DNA from: a virus
Reading direction: 5' to 3' (one strand)
IMG/VR virus record: IMGVR_UViG_3300046003_004072
Location: 1-36,875 of that record
Length of the DNA stretch: 36,875 nt
A program made the position numbers and the translations under genes. The notes below the pieces were generated by a model. The model was given only the letters and a program-made list of their open reading frames with translations, was not told the origin of the DNA and did not search any database. Position 1 is the first letter of the stretch. Every line of letters starts with the position of its first letter. Shown here in pieces: positions 35,907 to 36,875 of this stretch.

Positions 35907-36875
35907 ATGCGCTTAAACATCGGAGTTGATCTAGCTGCATTTCAAGCCAGTCTAAAATCGGCTGAAACTCTTGTCGATGCATCAATGGGTCGAATGCAGA
36001 CCAGGATTAATGCTATTCATGGCCCCAACTTTGGTGGGGGTGGTGTTGGCACTAATTTAACCAGGGGTGGAAACCAACTTGTTAATGCTGTATCCGGTAT
36101 GGGAGCATTAAGCACAGGTCTTGGTATTGGTGCTGCTGTTACTGGCATGGCCATGCTTGAACAGGGTTTCTCCAGAGCAATCCGCAAAGCTAAAGAGTTC
36201 CAGACTGCTACTCTTGCTATAGCTGCTACTTTGGGTTCTATCGGTTCCTGGCAAGGTGCTGGAAATCGACCTCTCCCTCAAAGTCAGCAAGCACAAAGAA
36301 ACATGTGGGAAGCTGAAAAGTATAGACAGACTATTCTTGTACGTTCAGCTAAAAACATCCTCACATTCGATGAACAGTTACAATCATTCCAATCTGGTCT
36401 GGCTTCTGGTGCTCGTAAAGGTCTAAAGCCTGACCAGATCATGAAACTCACTGAACAGACAGCTATTGTCGCTAAAACCCTGGGTCTCCGGGGTGAACAG
36501 ATATCGAATGCTTCCCGTCTACTCATGGGTGGTGGTGTAAACGTTGCCCGATCTACTATTGGTAGAGCACTGGGTATATCGAATGCTGATATTTCAACCC
36601 GGTCTGGCCCTCAACTTGAAAGATTCCTTCAGAGTAAGATGAAGGGATTTGACCAGATGCAATCCAAGTTTGAAGGTTCCATTGAAGGTATGGTATCAAC
36701 TCTGGAAGCTAAGATCGATGTCTTATCAGCCAGAGCTGGTGCTAAGTTCATGAAAGGGATTGCTCCAACCCTCAAACAGATTGGAATGCTCTCAGAACCA
36801 ACCAGAGACCAATTTGCTAAGGGAGCAAAGGGCACAGAGCAGTTTACTAAATCTCTAAAGAGTTATCAACAATCT
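35907..36875 (+). CDS. Tape measure protein, N-terminal part (continues beyond the window)
   Basis: The first 323 residues of a frame open to the window end, starting at ATG four bases after the chaperone stop. It begins MRLNIGVDLAAFQASLKSAE, has a Gly-rich segment and a hydrophobic stretch (GMGALSTGLGIGAAVTGMAM), then long helical sequence with repeated Gln, Ala and Lys (QAQRNMWEAEKYRQTILVRS). N-terminal IGVDLA.F...L..A pattern, hydrophobic segment and position after the chaperones are typical. It sets the tail length and is ejected with DNA. Confidence 0.85.
   Translation, partial: MRLNIGVDLAAFQASLKSAETLVDASMGRMQTRINAIHGPNFGGGGVGTNLTRGGNQLVNAVSGMGALSTGLGIGAAVTGMAMLEQGFSRAIRKAKEFQTATLAIAATLGSIGSWQGAGNRPLPQSQQAQRNMWEAEKYRQTILVRSAKNILTFDEQLQSFQSGLASGARKGLKPDQIMKLTEQTAIVAKTLGLRGEQISNASRLLMGGGVNVARSTIGRALGISNADISTRSGPQLERFLQSKMKGFDQMQSKFEGSIEGMVSTLEAKIDVLSARAGAKFMKGIAPTLKQIGMLSEPTRDQFAKGAKGTEQFTKSLKSYQQS

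Noticed and set aside
1-36875. CRISPR array, insertion sequence, integrase or attachment site
   Set aside because: No regular spaced direct repeats, transposase, recombinase or att-like repeat was found on reading both strands.

Overview
The window is a contiguous piece of a tailed double-stranded DNA phage (Caudoviricetes). It is tightly packed: genes overlap as ATGA, TAATG or GTGA, Shine-Dalgarno sequences are frequent, and GTG and TTG starts are used. It carries a terminase large subunit, a portal, a major capsid protein, neck and tail genes, and a phage-type replication and nucleotide-metabolism set. No integrase, repressor or attachment site was seen, so nothing argues for a temperate life style. 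No tail-sheath gene lies between the neck genes and the tail tube, and a lambda-type tail-chaperone frameshift is present, so a long non-contractile tail is likely (inference). The host cannot be named from the sequence.

Layout. 1-540: the 3' end of a glycosyltransferase and a small membrane protein. 540-832: an untranslated leader with a structured RNA that resembles a cobalamin riboswitch. 833-7544: small early genes, dUTPase, HD-domain nucleotidase, a DNA methyltransferase, an M15 endolysin, zinc-binding microproteins, a tRNA, a HAD phosphatase and ThyX. 7614-11208: a DinG-like helicase, a Rossmann methyltransferase-like protein, a holin-like membrane protein and small unknowns. 11097-14622: the only minus-strand block, with a primase-helicase and a small-terminase-like DNA-binding protein. 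14743-24102: an SNF2-type helicase, an SSB-like protein with an acidic/basic repeat tail, a UDG-DNA polymerase I fusion, two nucleases, a B12-dependent (class II) ribonucleotide reductase and a dNMP kinase. 24099-36875: an intein-like (Hint) small protein, TerL, a T4 gp20-like portal, a second DNA methyltransferase, a fused protease-scaffold-capsid polyprotein, neck genes, tail tube, tail assembly chaperones with a -1 frameshift, and the start of the tape measure gene, which runs off the window.

How the parts work together. Class II RNR, dNMP kinase, dUTPase, ThyX and an HD nucleotidase make up a pathway for dNTP supply and uracil exclusion. The polymerase carries a uracil-DNA-glycosylase-like domain that fits the same theme. 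The putative cobalamin riboswitch stands before the dUTPase operon, while the B12-dependent RNR lies about 20 kb away.

Regulation. Five plus-strand promoters carry the same 18-bp palindrome (best copy ACTGGTAATTGTACCAGT) directly upstream of the -35 box, centred near -43, with 40-41 nt from the start of the palindrome to the -10 box. This looks like a phage activator regulon for early or middle genes. The structural genes use different promoters without the palindrome. At least three genes (9660, 14743, 32078) have a -10 box so close to the start codon that their mRNAs should be leaderless or nearly so.
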